A program made the translations under genes and the position numbers. The notes beneath the pieces are model-generated. The model worked only from the letters and a program-made list of their open reading frames with translations, ran no database searches and was not told where the DNA came from. This document shows, one piece after another, positions 1 to 11,692 of a DNA stretch of 64,000 nt; the first letter of the stretch is position 1, and the number at the start of each line of letters is the position of its first letter. The DNA lies in assembly GCA_009869945.1 (NCBI GenBank), contig WIXG01000308.1:1-64000 (forward strand), given 5' to 3'. This stretch comes from Mesaphorura yosii (taxonomy: Eukaryota; Arthropoda; Collembola; Poduromorpha; Tullbergiidae).

Positions 1-411
1 AGAGTAGTGTATCGGCATCGTAGTTCATGATCAAACAATTTGTCAATAAACAAACAACAAACTTTTTACTCCGATTCGCGCTTTGGATCGAGAATTATTT
101 TGTCCCGACATATATTTTTTAATCCATCCACGTCAATCTGTGGTCCCAATATCTGGGAATCGAACAAACTCAACCCCAAGCGGTCTTAACTATTATTGAG
201 GGAGATTTAGCGCAAAATGTGTCCTGATCGACTTGCTTCTCATCGTTATATTTTTGCACTCGAGCAAACGTTCAAACGGCGAGAAGCACACAGGCTTCGA
301 TAGGGGAATCTGTTGCCATTTTGAGGTGACTCCATGTAATCGGAGTATTTCTTGTTCACCTGGCAAGTATTATTTCGGGAGTCGGAGCCCGATGGATTCA
401 TTTCTTGGCAA

Positions 412-1368
412 CTACCTTAAGTCTACATTAATTTGGTGGCCTCTCTTATTACCCAGTGAAGGAGTTGAGAAGGAAAACGGAGCAGCAGTCGTAATTGGTT
501 TAGGAGTTGAGAAGGAGAACGGTTGAGCAACACCAATCTGAGTACTCGGTTGGTTTGTACTTGTTCCAAGCGCCCCAGTGAAATTAAATGCTCCCGTGGT
601 TGTTGTAGTTGTAACTGGGTTTGAAAATGAGAAGGCAGTTGCAGGCTGCTGCTGACCAAATCCAGTGCCAAATCCACTGAATGTACTGGTTGCCGGTTGT
701 TGAGTCTGTCCAAATCCTGTGAACGTGCTTGTTTGTTGTTGCTGCGTTTGCCCAAACCCAGAGAAAGTACTCGTTGTAGGCTGCTGCGTCTGACCAAACC
801 CAGAGAATGCTCCAGCTGTTTGCTGTTGTTGGGGTTGTGTTTGACCAAATCCAGAAAATGTACCAGTGGACTGCTGTGGCTGTCCAAATCCGGTGAATGT
901 ACTTGTAGGTTGTTGCTGCGTTTGCCCAAAGCCACTGAATGTACTGGTCCCAGGTTGCGGCTGAGTCTGACCAAAGCCGGAGAACGTTGCAGTTGATTGT
1001 TGAGGCTGTGTCTGCCCGAATCCAGTGAAGGCGCCGGTCGACTGCTGTGGTTGTGTTTGTCCAAATCCGGGGAAAGTGCTGGTAGTTTGCTGTGGTTGGC
1101 TTTGCCCGAAGCTGCTAAAAATTCCACTGGCAGGCTGCTGCTGCTGACCCAAGGTACCAAAAGACGAGGTTGCAAGCAATCCGCTTCCGGCCGCTTGCTG
1201 TTGCGGTTGGCCGAATGCTGTTGTCTGACCAAACACTGAGCCAGTTTGCTGTTGGGGTTGACCAAATCCGGTAAACGTCGATTGGGTTGAAGGAGCGCCA
1301 AACATCCCAGTGGACTGCTGCTGAGGCTGCCCAAATGTGCCCGCGCTGAATGAAGGTGCCCCGAACAT
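412..1368 (-). CDS. FG-repeat nucleoporin, N-terminal exon (3' end unresolved)
   Basis: The frame opens with ATG at 1368 (MFGAPSFSAGTFGQ) and stays open for about 318 codons. It is dominated by FG, GFGQ and FSFS motifs separated by Gln/Thr/Ser spacers, the composition of the disordered FG domains that line the nuclear pore and bind karyopherins. Around ten units of the type SGFGQTQ-QQ-TSTF make up the middle; the last third is richer in FSFSTP. No folded domain, GLEBS motif or coiled coil is visible, so I cannot choose between Nup54, Nup58, Nup62 or a Nup98-like protein. The reading ends either at the stop at 412 or by splicing at a donor-like site (after 453 or 416) into an exon I could not find in the 400 bases left. 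The gene is divergent from XPNPEP3, with start codons 470 bp apart. The FG-repeat class is secure; the gene name is not. Confidence 0.75.
   Translation of the reverse strand: MFGAPSFSAGTFGQPQQQSTGMFGAPSTQSTFTGFGQPQQQTGSVFGQTTAFGQPQQQAAGSGLLATSSFGTLGQQQQPASGIFSSFGQSQPQQTTSTFPGFGQTQPQQSTGAFTGFGQTQPQQSTATFSGFGQTQPQPGTSTFSGFGQTQQQPTSTFTGFGQPQQSTGTFSGFGQTQPQQQQTAGAFSGFGQTQQPTTSTFSGFGQTQQQQTSTFTGFGQTQQPATSTFSGFGTGFGQQQPATAFSFSNPVTTTTTTGAFNFTGALGTSTNQPSTQIGVAQPFSFSTPKPITTAAPFSFSTPSLGNKRGHQINVDLR
636..1085 (-). repeat. Coding minisatellite: GFGQ-Q(n)-ST repeats in the FG nucleoporin
   Basis: About ten imperfect tandem units of roughly 14-17 codons (42-51 bp) encode the core [S/T]GFGQ[T/P]Q followed by Gln-rich and Thr/Ser-Thr-Phe spacers. 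Units differ in the number of Gln codons, as expected where replication slippage changes copy number. The phase is kept throughout, so selection holds the reading frame. Confidence 0.8.
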
Positions 1369-1838
1369 GTTACAATTAACTGACGATCAACACGTTCCTG
1401 CTTTATTCTGAACTTTAACTGCAAACCGAAGCGAAGCCTAGTTTCTATTACATTAAATATTACTTATAATTTTGCAAGTAAATTTAGCTTTCGTATGAAA
1501 GTCAACAGTTAAAAAATTCACTGATTCGTTTACACGGCGAGGTTTTTATTCTTACGCGAGTCTCCGGCGATGTCGTTGCCGCTTTTCTACTTTTACCTTT
1601 CGTGTGAGTTTCATCTTGAATGCATGCGCAAAATTTCATACCACAAAATGCGCGAAGTTTTCACACTTTGATTCCCTTGGACCACTTGAGACTTGGGAAT
1701 TTGTGGCTTGTCAATTGCGATTGCCTTAACTGATCTTGTAACATCCAATTCTGCTGGTTGATCACCGCAGCCTCCGATTACTCTTCTATATGGTGAGATG
1801 CAGTTTTGATTTTAGCAGTTCCTTCAATTACGTTCACG
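1369..1838. promoter_or_regulatory. Shared divergent promoter region between the FG nucleoporin and XPNPEP3
   Basis: These 470 bp separate two start codons that point away from each other, so the segment must hold both 5' UTRs and both core promoters. No TATA box sits in an obvious position for either gene. A GC-richer patch near 1550-1590 (cgcgag, ccggcgatg) is the only compositional feature. The promoter role is inferred from gene orientation. Confidence 0.5.
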
Positions 1839-3570
1839 ATGTGCAGTAAAGGCTCCAGTCAAATCATGCTGCGTCTAAGATCTGTGATGTCAACTTGTAG
1901 TCGTGGCGCATCGTTTGAAGCTCAAACCCGTTGCCTATCGTCCTCGACAAGGGCCTCATTAACAAGGCAGAGAAATCCAATCGAACAATCCACTGCAAAG
2001 AGACACAAATCAACAATTCCTTCCTTGGTACCTCCAATAATAGCTAAGAACTTATCACTTGGTCAGCCCACACAGGAGAGTCACCCGGAATTCTTTCAGC
2101 TCGATAGCGATGAGGTGAGTGGAAAGCATCCTCATTCTGAGGATTGTGCTATTTTTAAGTTTATCCGAGATTTCGTATTGTTGTCAGGTGCTGCCTGGCG
2201 TGACCAGAGAAGAATTCCAGCAGCGTCGCTCGAAACTTTGTACCTTAACCAGAAGATTGTATGGTCGAAGATTTGGTGACACAAATCACTTGATTATCAT
2301 ACCGGGATCCTCGAAGAAGTACATGTCAGAAAACATCCCGTACCCATTCCGACAGAATTCAAACTTCTTTTACCTTTCGGGAAGCTACGACCAGGAAGCA
2401 TTTATTGTCCTCACATCTGTGGCTACCCAGAATGGAGAAGAACATCATGACGCCATATTTCTCAACGATCCAGATCCAACATCTGAATTGTGGGATGGTA
2501 AGAAGACGACTCCAGCAGCTGCAGTTCAACACTACGGTTTCGGGAGCGGACATCTAATCTCGGAATTCGAAACTTTCTTGCACGGTTTCTTGAAACAGGC
2601 CAACAACAAGTACGTGATTTGGTGTGAGGATCGCCTATTTGTTGAAAAACTGACTAAAGCGTACGTAAGCACCAGCGTCTCGTTTCACTCCGAGCTTCAG
2701 TTGTCGCAGTCTCCGAAGGCCCTCATCGATTCTCTTCGAGTTATCAAATCGCCGGCAGAAATTAAGTTGCTGCAGCGTTCCTCGGACATCGCAGGCGAGG
2801 CCTTTCAGCAAACGATAAGCTTCTGTGCTAACACACCCTCAGTCTCTGAGCATCAATTGTGGGCTAAGCTGGACTACGAATGCAGAGTGCGTGGAGCTGA
2901 CAGACTGGCTTATCCTCCGGTTGTTGCCAGTGGAAGTCGTGCCAATATTATTCACTATGTCTTCAACTCAAATAAATGCAAAGACTCGGAGATGGTCCTT
3001 GTGGACGCGGGCTGTGAATTTTTTGGCTACTGCAGCGACATCACGAGGACGTGGCCAGTTTCTGGAAAATTTACTGATCAATATCGCACTTTGTACGAAA
3101 TGATGCTCGACGTCCAACAGCAACTGATTAAACACGCACAAGTTGGCACTTCTCTCGACCAGCTGTTCAAAATAATGGGAAGACTGATGGTGAACGGACT
3201 ATGCGAACTGGGGATCATCAGCAACACATTCACTTCCAAGTCAATTGAAGCAGCTGACATCGCTCTCCGTTTCTGTCCTCATCACGTGAGTCACTACTTG
3301 GGAATGGATGTTCACGACACGCCATCGGTGGAGAGAAGCATCGGACTGCAGCCCGGAATGGTGATCACTATCGAACCCGGCGTCTACCTCCGCATGGCAT
3401 CGGCTCAGCAACGAGAACTCCTGACAAAGGTGGGGAGAGAGTTTGAAGGTCTTGGGATTCGAATTGAGGACGACGTTTTAGTCACGGCGGGAGATCCTGT
3501 TGTGTTCACGGCAAACTGTCCAAAGTCGATCCGCGATATTGAGTACTGGGGAAGCAAAGCTTTGAATTAA
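1839..3570 (+). CDS. XPNPEP3: Mitochondrial Xaa-Pro aminopeptidase 3 (XPNPEP3 / APP3)
   Basis: Two exons, 1839-2114 and 2188-3570, joined in phase 0 across a 73-nt intron; 552 residues. The first ATG (MCSKGSSQIM) gives an Arg/Ser-rich N-terminus that looks like a mitochondrial presequence; a second Met lies ten codons further on. The rest matches M24B aminopeptidase P3: an N-terminal creatinase-like domain (LPGVTREEFQQRR, PFRQNSNFFYLSG) and the pita-bread metallopeptidase domain. The dinuclear metal ligands are visible: Asp in LVDAG, Asp in SDITRTWP, His in SHYLGMDVHD, Glu in ITIEPG and Glu in IRIEDD. The enzyme removes N-terminal residues that precede proline, for example intermediate N-termini left after presequence cleavage. 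Human XPNPEP3 is slightly shorter (507). Tail-to-tail with PPAT. Confidence 0.95.
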
Positions 3571-3686
3571 GCGTTCGTAGTTCATTGTAAAAGCAATATT
3601 TTATAAGCTACCGAGCAGAATATTAATTATGCATTTAGTCCTACCTGAACCTGGAACATTCAACATTGTTGTGCTTTATTTCTCAA

Positions 3687-3692
3687 AATAAA
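3687..3692 (+). terminator. Poly(A) signal AATAAA for XPNPEP3
   Basis: A canonical AATAAA hexamer lies 117 nt past the XPNPEP3 stop, in AT-rich sequence. Strand and distance fit a short 3' UTR. Confidence 0.6.
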
Positions 3693-4206
3693 TCATTTTA
3701 CTAAATTACTCATGCCTGTTACTTATTATGGAAAACAAATAACAGGATCGAGGGTCGAATTAGTGAAGAAGCACGAAGGCACCAATGATGATTGATTGGA
3801 AATGCAAACACAAAATGCACGAGGTCTTGGCTGATTTCGTATAAATGATACTTTCAAATTTATTCGAGAAGACTGTTTATCGCTGCTCTCATTCTGCATA
3901 AAATGTTTTACAACTCTTCTAAAATTTATCCAGATTATACAATTCACATGATTCTGGCACTCATTGCCTGACCCTTCGAACCCGTCCCGCCCTGGAGAAC
4001 GAGTGACTGTTCGCTGATTCACGTCTCCCGCGCAAATTATTTAATTTCTTGTTCTGTACTAAAATATTGCAATAACTGATATTAGAATCTAAAATGAAAT
4101 AGAGCAGCAAGAGAGAGAGAAGTGGTTAGTCAGGATTTGCCGGATTGGTCGAGCAGGACAGCATGGCCGCGTGTAGCGAAATGCACCTCAATTTCAATTT
4201 CAGTTG
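3693..4206. other. Intergenic spacer and 3' UTR of PPAT
   Basis: About 510 bp between two convergent genes. It must hold the PPAT 3' UTR on the minus strand. An open minus-strand frame (3726-4022) has no ATG and no family resemblance. I see nothing else. Confidence 0.5.
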
Positions 4207-6122
4207 CTACCACTCGAGTTTTTCTGGGTAGTTGCCAGACAGACACGCTGTGCAGTGTCCAATCTTCTTTGGATCGTCCTGTCGAATGTAGTATGTCACC
4301 GCACTGATCAGCCCCTCAATGGTCAGATACACTAAACTGTCAGCACCTGGAAGGAACGGGCGAATGATGAGAATCGCTTCGCTTTACTGTATTTTCTGCG
4401 ACTGGAAATCTCGCAAGCCAAACTTACCCACGGCCTCTGCCAAATGAGTCGCGTCCAATTTGTTTGCGATGAGTTCTTCCCTGGTTGGAATGTTGATTCC
4501 CATGTAGCATGGGTACTTGATTGGCGGAGAAGCGACACGTATGTGAACCTGGTCGAAATGAAGGAACAAACAGGTAATGACAGCCCCCACGAATAGTTTA
4601 TCTCCACTCCAGGATCTACCGTACCTCTTTGGCTCCGGCATCGCGCAGGAGTTTTATGATGGGCCCAATTGTATTTCCCCGAACTATTGAGTCATCAATT
4701 AAAACAATCTTCTTCCCGTACACGTTGTCCAACAGAGCACCAAATTTCTTGGCAACGCCCAACTGCCTCAAGCGCGTACTCGGCTGAATGAACGTTCGTC
4801 CTACGTAGCGATTTTTGCACAAAACTTCGGCAAACGGAATTCCAGATTGCCTTGCATAACCATGGGCAGCTGCTGTTCCAGACTCAGGCACCGAGCTCAC
4901 GATGTCTGCGTCACAAGGAGCTTCTTTGGCCAGCTGACGTCCGCACTGCATCCGAACCGAGTACACGACTTGTCCTGCTCAATGGAACAATCCGTTTAGG
5001 GAGCAATGTGACGTTGGTCACGACTGAAGCAGGAATTCATTTGCGTACCTTCAAAAATGGAGTCTGGTCGGGCAAAGTACACGTACTCGAAAATACAAAA
5101 CGCAGGTAGCTTGTCGTCGGGGCGTTCAATGATGCCAATACTCTTGACTCCGTTCTTGGTCATCTCCACAATTTCACCAGGCTCAACTTCGCGCATGTAA
5201 CGAGCTCCAATCGCCAGAAATCCAGAAGACTCTGAAGAGATGACCCATCCCTCCACGTCCTCGTCTATCTTGTTGTTTTGCATTCGTTTCTGAACTGGAA
5301 GCAGCTTTCCAAGGCACAGAGGCCGATTTCCATAAGGATCTCGAACTCCGTAAATGCGATCTCGGTACATTAATACGAGCGAGTACGACAACGGACTCAG
5401 CTTCATGACGTGCTTGATCCGGGCTGGCCAGTTTGGACCCTCCTGCTCCCCTTCGGGAGGGTTCAGGCACAGCGCCTGAGTGATGAGTTCAGAGTCAGAC
5501 ATCGTCGACAGCCCAAGTCCGCGGTCCAGTACCTGGCGAATTAAATAAACCACTCGTGACATTGGCCAGGTAGCCAAGGCATTTAAAAGGACTTTGGTCA
5601 CGTTTCATTTACTTTCTTGCGCAGAGACTCAGCGTTAACGAGCTCGCCGTTGTGAGCCACTGCCAGTGCTCCGTGCTGCGTGTGAACGACGAAGGGTTGG
5701 CAATTCAGTGCCTCCGATGCGGCGGACGTTGAGTAGCGAGTGTGGCCAACCCCAAGATTTCCTTTCAACTTGCCCATTGCATGGTCGTCGAAGACTTGGG
5801 ACACGAGACCCATGCCCTTGTGCATATTGAAATTTTTCGTGTCACCGCCTTTGGAAGTCACGATTCCGGCGCTTTCCTGACCACTACGAAAGACACAAAT
5901 TAATTATCAAGACATTTAAGATGTAATGGCCAGTCTCACGTTCCCTCACCGATGCTGAAGTGCCACGAGGCCCAGACAGATGATCTGCGCGATGTCGATT
6001 TGTGTTGGCCACTCGCCTGCCGCGATGCTCCCAAAGACGCCGCAGTTGTGCGTGATGCCAGCCTCCTCATTGTTAGGCGTGGACGTGTCAGGCTCTGGTC
6101 CGACTGGTTCATTCGATGCCAT
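4207..6122 (-). CDS. PPAT: Amidophosphoribosyltransferase (glutamine PRPP amidotransferase)
   Basis: Six exons (6122-5950, 5883-5613, 5532-5049, 4974-4625, 4548-4428, 4346-4207) give 512 residues; human PPAT has 517. It makes 5-phosphoribosylamine from PRPP and glutamine, the committed step of purine synthesis. The N-terminal Ntn-hydrolase begins at Cys27 in NCGVFG, so about 26 residues would be removed to free the nucleophile. Following motifs: [33 protein letters not shown] and RDPYGNRPL. The C-terminal phosphoribosyltransferase domain carries the PRPP loop [13 protein letters not shown]. All four expected Fe-S cysteines are present: QCGRQ, KYPCYMG and the CTAC pair near the C-terminus, which ends in EW as in vertebrates. 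The start is the first ATG ([10 protein letters not shown]). Divergent from PAICS. Confidence 0.95.
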
Positions 6123-9100
6123 CTTGACCCGTTCCTTATCGTGAGTGAACGCGCTCAATGCCAAGTAGCGGATGCCCTGGATGAAAGTCACGAAACTCTC
6201 GTCAGTTTCGGCCTGTACTTCGTGGAGATATCAGTTTTGCGATCCGACGATGAGTTGGCTCCCCTTAGACTGACTGCCTATAAGTTAGTGCCACTGGGTT
6301 GGAGCTGGTACCTATCTAAGGTCATTAGGAGAAGAGGCTGGGAAACGAAGCACTACTCATTGTACGGAGATGGCTGGGGATTCGAATCAATCACGTAGTT
6401 CTGTATTTATAGTATTAAATCTCGACAGAGCTTATTATGACTTGTTCCCAAGTGGCTGGCTACAGAAAATCTTCTTCTTAAATTGCTTATTGCTAGATTA
6501 TGATGGAAACAGGAGAGGATGAATTATGTACGCCTTGATTTCGTATCTGCTTTCTGAATAATATTTAATTAACCAGATTAGTCAGTGGACAAAAGGCATC
6601 TCCGAGACACATCACGCTGTTACACTCTATTGTGGCCGTGCGCTTGATCATTCAGTCTCAAGATCCAGAAACCAATCTTTTTGAACTCGTGTACATCTTA
6701 ACTGACATTTAACACTCTTGTCTTAACGACATTCAATCTTCTCACGTCGCCCCAGTTGACTGCCACAGTTCATTAGCGTTGCTTGGTTTGATCTCGCTCT
6801 GATTCTATACTGATGATGACGTCTATTTATTTCGTTCACTGCGAAGAATTTAATAGAAAATCTCTACAGTTGATAGTCTTTTCTTAATACTTCTTAAGGC
6901 AGGATCTGTGGAATTAGCGTGGTGGTCTCTGCTCTGCGTTCATATTGATGTACATTTTATTTAATTTTTCGAAAATCTTACGACATCCTGCCAGGACTTT
7001 GCATAATTATTTCGACTGTGCAAAGTACTCTTCATTACTATTTGACTTGGAAGACGGTCAGCGCAGAGGTCAAGATAAGCCATTCATTTCAGCAGCTCTC
7101 GCTTCAGTCTATTATCTTAGCTGTGATGTAATACTGGAGGGAGCAAAATTCCAACATGCACAGCAGAAGTGACCAATTATGTTGTCAATGTCCACGTGTT
7201 TAAAGTGAGGTGCTAACATATTGGCTTGCTAAATACTAATTCAGAAATTTATTGCCCCTTTACGAAATCAACTAGCCCGTGCCCAACCCACAAAGCCAAG
7301 ATGGCGAAACGTACAAAGTTCATGTCTGTTGCGCAAGATCAATTGACTGAATTGACCCAACCTGAGGATAATCTTATTTGGAATGAAATCCTCGTGTTCT
7401 CATTTCCAGCAACACTTTTATATTATTCGAACGTGCCGCAAGCCGAGATTTCTTTTTAAAAAAATACGCCAAGCACGAAGGATTACACAGAAAGAAAACA
7501 TCTTGTGCAATGATATCACGCCCAGTCAGACAGCCAATGATGTGAAAGAGGTGTGTGGAAATATTTTTGATTTCCTCATCTCAAGATAAATGAACTCCAG
7601 ATTAAGAGATAACCAGACTAAAGCAACTGACTGAATCAGCACTGGACCAGATCTGGTTCCAAGGGATCAGTGATGGGGTTATCTACAGAATACAGATGAC
7701 TGTCTGAAGACTGCATTTGCCTGTAACTTGGCTGCTGACACTTTCGTACTCATATTTCTTAAGTGAGTGTCATTGAGCAATAATTGACATGTCTATCACG
7801 CGAAAATGTGACGAACACACACTGGCCGAATGAATTTTGATGAAGCAATTAATCAGATGAGTCATTTTATTGATCTTGCAACAGAATACGAGCCTTGGCA
7901 GTCGCCAACCTTCCAGCATTAAAACACAGCCTTTTTCTGACGACTCTGAATCTGAGACAAGGGTTTACCAATGGAAACCGTTTCAGCCCGTGGCTCAAAG
8001 CACCGGCGCCGACATAATGAAGAATAGAGGTGAAGAATTTAGGACCAATTGAGTTTAAACTAAGCCCAAGTTCCCCAAATATGATAATTATGAGAAAGTT
8101 TACCTGCCTTGGGTCTTGTGATGTTCCGTGAGTTGCCGCTGTTGCGCTTCAACTTCGTGTTTACAGCAGCGTTATCGGCTCCCACTTCCCAAGCCAACCA
8201 TTCTTAAAAATTCTAAGTGTTCAAACTTCAGTTTCGCCAATTTGCGAGAAGGGCACAGGGTTCAGCTTCCGAACATTGTTCTAATCCAGTTCCCGAGACC
8301 GGGTACTGACTCAGCTTGAAACTACAGGAAACAACAAAAATCGAACTGCGAATAAAACTCGAAGCTCACTGAGTCATTCTATTTACGGCTTGGCGTGGAC
8401 CTACGGGCAAATCTATTTCTGTATGGATTGCTTCAAGTTTCAAGGGAGTGAGACTTAAGATGGGGTTTTACTAAACTTAAATTATGTGCGTGAGGGTCTG
8501 ACGCCAAAACTGGCCCTATTTATGTTACTGCTACGGCTGGCTTGTGTGCACTTAATCCAGTGCACGACCTTTAGAACCATCTCATTATTAATCTTTATTT
8601 TGTGCTTATTGCCTCCTTTTTGGTTGATTTGATAAGTAGAGAGAAAAGGTACAAGATTAACCAGCTGGCTGGGGATGGAAGGCGCCAAAGAAGTACGAGA
8701 CTACGAAGTGCTCAACTAAACCTCACTGATTCTGACGGCTGCGTTTCGACACTGAAACAAGCACCCAGCTTTATGATTCGTTGGCGACAAATGAAGAAAA
8801 GGCCTGAAGTGTTTAACTACGGTTCAAATTCCCACCTCAGTTTGTAATTGGCTATGCATGCATGTGGCTGGGTTCGAATCAATGAATCAAATTAGACGTC
8901 GACGTCTAGAATAGTGACACAGAAGTAGTTGTCGCGACGACTCCAGTTTGCCTTGTAGGAAGTCTGATGTATGATTAGCATTGTGAGCTCGTCAAAGCAG
9001 GACGCGCTCATACAATGCATTGCTTGCACACACTTGCATTGCACATGGGCACTGACGTTGTATTAATCGAGTCGAATCTCATACTTGCGAAAATTTTCCA

Positions 9101-9803
9101 CACCTTTCGTGTGCCTGAAAGAATAATGAAACCGGGTCATTCTGGACAACTGACCTGAGCCCGTACTCAGAGTTGAGGACCCGAATCAGGTTAATCTCTG
9201 CGGCCGCGTGAGAAAGAACTGGAAACTTCTCTTGCCACGTACAGAACAAATTGGTCATATGACACGAAGATTTGTTTTGACATCACTCCGCTCCAGAAGT
9301 AGCATACCTTTTGGTACATCTGCGTATCACAAATTTCGCTCGATGCTCTTTTCAAATTCTGAACATAAATCTTTCGTTGTTATGTAATCGTGACTTCTCT
9401 CTTGTGGTTTAATCCTTTGCCTCCTCGTAATTTTACTGGTACCGCGTGTAGTATCGACTGGTGACTGTGTATATGCTTTCGTGGTAGCCGTGGAAGGAAG
9501 AAGCAGGGTCAACTTCTCCATTTGGTTTCAAGGGCACTGAGTTCATCTTCTACATGTATAATTTATTCCATCCTGCTGGGTTGTCGCAATTAAACATGAT
9601 CGGAATACTGTGGTCTGGCTACAAGAAGAAGTGAATGTTCTTTCCAGCCCCTCCGCACGACTCATAAAAGTTTCTGCAAGTTTATAACACTGGTTCAACC
9701 AAAGCTTGTTCCTGCATTCACTTCCTCGGTTTGGCTCTTGTCTGATTGCTAGCCACTACGCATCTCGCAAAGTTCAGCATCAAAGCACAATTAAAGCTTA
9801 ATC
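6123..9803. promoter_or_regulatory. Divergent intergenic region between PPAT and PAICS
   Basis: About 3.7 kb separate the two purine-gene starts, so both promoters must lie here. It is AT-rich with no recognisable gene. The only ATG-initiated small frame with fairly even codon use is a 64-codon minus-strand ORF at 9327-9521 (MEKLTLLLPSTAT), for which I have no family match. Shared regulation is inferred from orientation, not seen. Confidence 0.4.
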
Positions 9804-11529
9804 ATGGCAGGTAATTACCGGTGCATGCTTCCAATTTTTTCGCGGTCCTGTTCTTATTTTGACTCTGTTTCTGTTGACAGATTTGGTCCCCGGACAATTG
9901 GTCATTGAAGGCAAGACGAAGCAGATCTTTGACCTTCCCAAGCTTCCAGGATGTGTGCTGGTGCAGTCGAAGGATAAGATCACCGCTGAAGACGGCGCTC
10001 GTGCTCACGAGCTGGTTGGTAAAGCAGCAATTTCGACCGCCACCACCTGCAAGGTCTTCGAGCTGCTGAACAATGTCGGAATCAAGACTCACTACGTCAA
10101 GAGAGCGTCGGAGACGGCTTTCGTGAGCAAAAAGTGCGACATGGTTCCGATCGAGTGGGTCACCCGAAGAGTTGCGACCGGGTCATTCCTCAAGCGTAAT
10201 GTCGGAGTGAAAGAAGGCTTCAGGTTCAATCCACCAAAGCTGGAGACATTCTTCAAGGTATGAATATTGAATATTCTATTTCGCCCTCACGGCCTTGAGT
10301 CTCTCGATACAATGTAGCAATGGGCACGTGGAAAGTTATATGCAGTTGTTAAAAACAAGCGGCCGTGTGAGAATTCTTCTCTGTAAAGAGGTCAACTGTA
10401 GATCGACGAATCGATCTGACCCACTGGCAATTATGTAACGTCGGACTTTGACCCGCTTTATGAGTTAGGCTAAGGTTGGAATCTTCCATGCACGAGCTTA
10501 GAGCTTCGTCAATACGTCTCACAATGCCCCTGAAACTCAGTGACAGCTTCTAAGACAGTAAGTCATACACGCTCAATTTATTTGTTTAATAGGATGATGC
10601 CAACCACGACCCGCAATGGTCCGAGGAAGTTCTCATTTCCAACGAACTGAAGGTTGGCAAGATGACAATTGGTCGTGATGAAATCGAATTCATGAATCGA
10701 ACCACGGTTGCCGTATTTGAGATTCTGGAGCGCGCCTGGGCGTCGATCGATTGCTCTCTGATCGACATGAAGATCGAATTTGGAGTGTCCACGGATGGCG
10801 AGCTGATGGTTGCTGATGTCATCGACTCCGACTCATGGCGCCTTTGGCCTTCGGGAGACAGACGACTCATGAAGGACAAGCAAGTGTATCGAGACCTCAA
10901 GAACGTCACTGCCGAAGCGCTGGAAATTGTCAAGTCCAACTTCAAGTGGATTGCAGAACGGTTGGACTTGCTCATGCCTGCGCCGAAAGCTTTGGTGAGT
11001 GAACATAAACCTTAAAATTCTGTCGATAAATGACCAAAGAATTCTTTTGTCATTGCAGGCGGTTGTACTGATGGGCTCACCAACGGACGAGGAGCATTGC
11101 AAGAAGATTGTCAAGACGTGCCGCGAGCTTGGAGTCCCGTGCCAGATGCGCGTCACTTCTGCCCACAAGGGCACATCCGAAACCATGGCCATATTGCACC
11201 AATACGAAGGTTCTGGAGTCCCGACTGTTTTCATCGCAGTGGCCGGGCGCTCCAACGGACTCGGTCCCGTTCTCTCTGGCAACACGAGCTACCCCGTCAT
11301 CAACTGTCCACCAGTCAAGGCTGAAACTGCTGCACGCGATGTTTGGTCGTCCTTGGACGTTCCATCTGGACTTGGATGCACCACGGTCATGTACCCAGAA
11401 GCTGCCGGTCTTGCCGCTGCACAAATTTTGGGGTTGTCAGACCACGTCATCTGGTCGAGACTTCGCGCTCGTGCTCTCAACAATGCCTTATCACTCAAGG
11501 CTTCTGATAAGAAGCTGAGAGACTTCTAA
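9804..11529 (+). CDS. PAICS: Bifunctional SAICAR synthetase / AIR carboxylase
   Basis: Four exons: a 7-nt first exon (ATG GCA G, 9804-9810), then 9881-10257, 10593-10994 and 11059-11529; 418 residues against 425 in human. Residues about 1-255 are the SAICAR synthetase ([60 protein letters not shown]). Residues about 262-418 are the class II AIR carboxylase ([55 protein letters not shown]). The product catalyses steps 6 and 7 of purine synthesis in the cytosol, downstream of the amidotransferase next door, and acts in the purinosome in vertebrates. The tiny start exon rests on the perfect donor/acceptor pair and frame; it gives [17 protein letters not shown]. Confidence 0.95.
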
Positions 11530-11686
11530 ATCAAATCTCTGAAATTTTGTCAACAACATGAAGTGGTGCACTCTTGATTCAATATCAGGCCAATTAACAA
11601 TTCTATCACATTTTCTATTAATACATCCTAATCCGATCATTCCACAATGAACAAAACCAAACAGTTTACTTTTGGTCTTTATCACA

Positions 11687-11692
11687 AATAAA
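11687..11692 (+). terminator. Poly(A) signal AATAAA for PAICS
   Basis: AATAAA followed by a further AATAAG, 158 nt past the PAICS stop. Position and strand fit the 3' end of PAICS. Confidence 0.6.

Noticed and set aside
145-175. B-box-like GTTCGATTCC on the minus strand, possible tRNA
   Set aside because: No matching A box or acceptor/anticodon stems in the flanking 80 bases.
3726-4022. 98-codon minus-strand open frame downstream of XPNPEP3
   Set aside because: No ATG start, no family resemblance, and it lies in the 3' UTR zone of two convergent genes.
8860-8895. GGTTCGAATC near 8875 as a tRNA B box
   Set aside because: The upstream sequence does not fold into a cloverleaf and lacks an A box.
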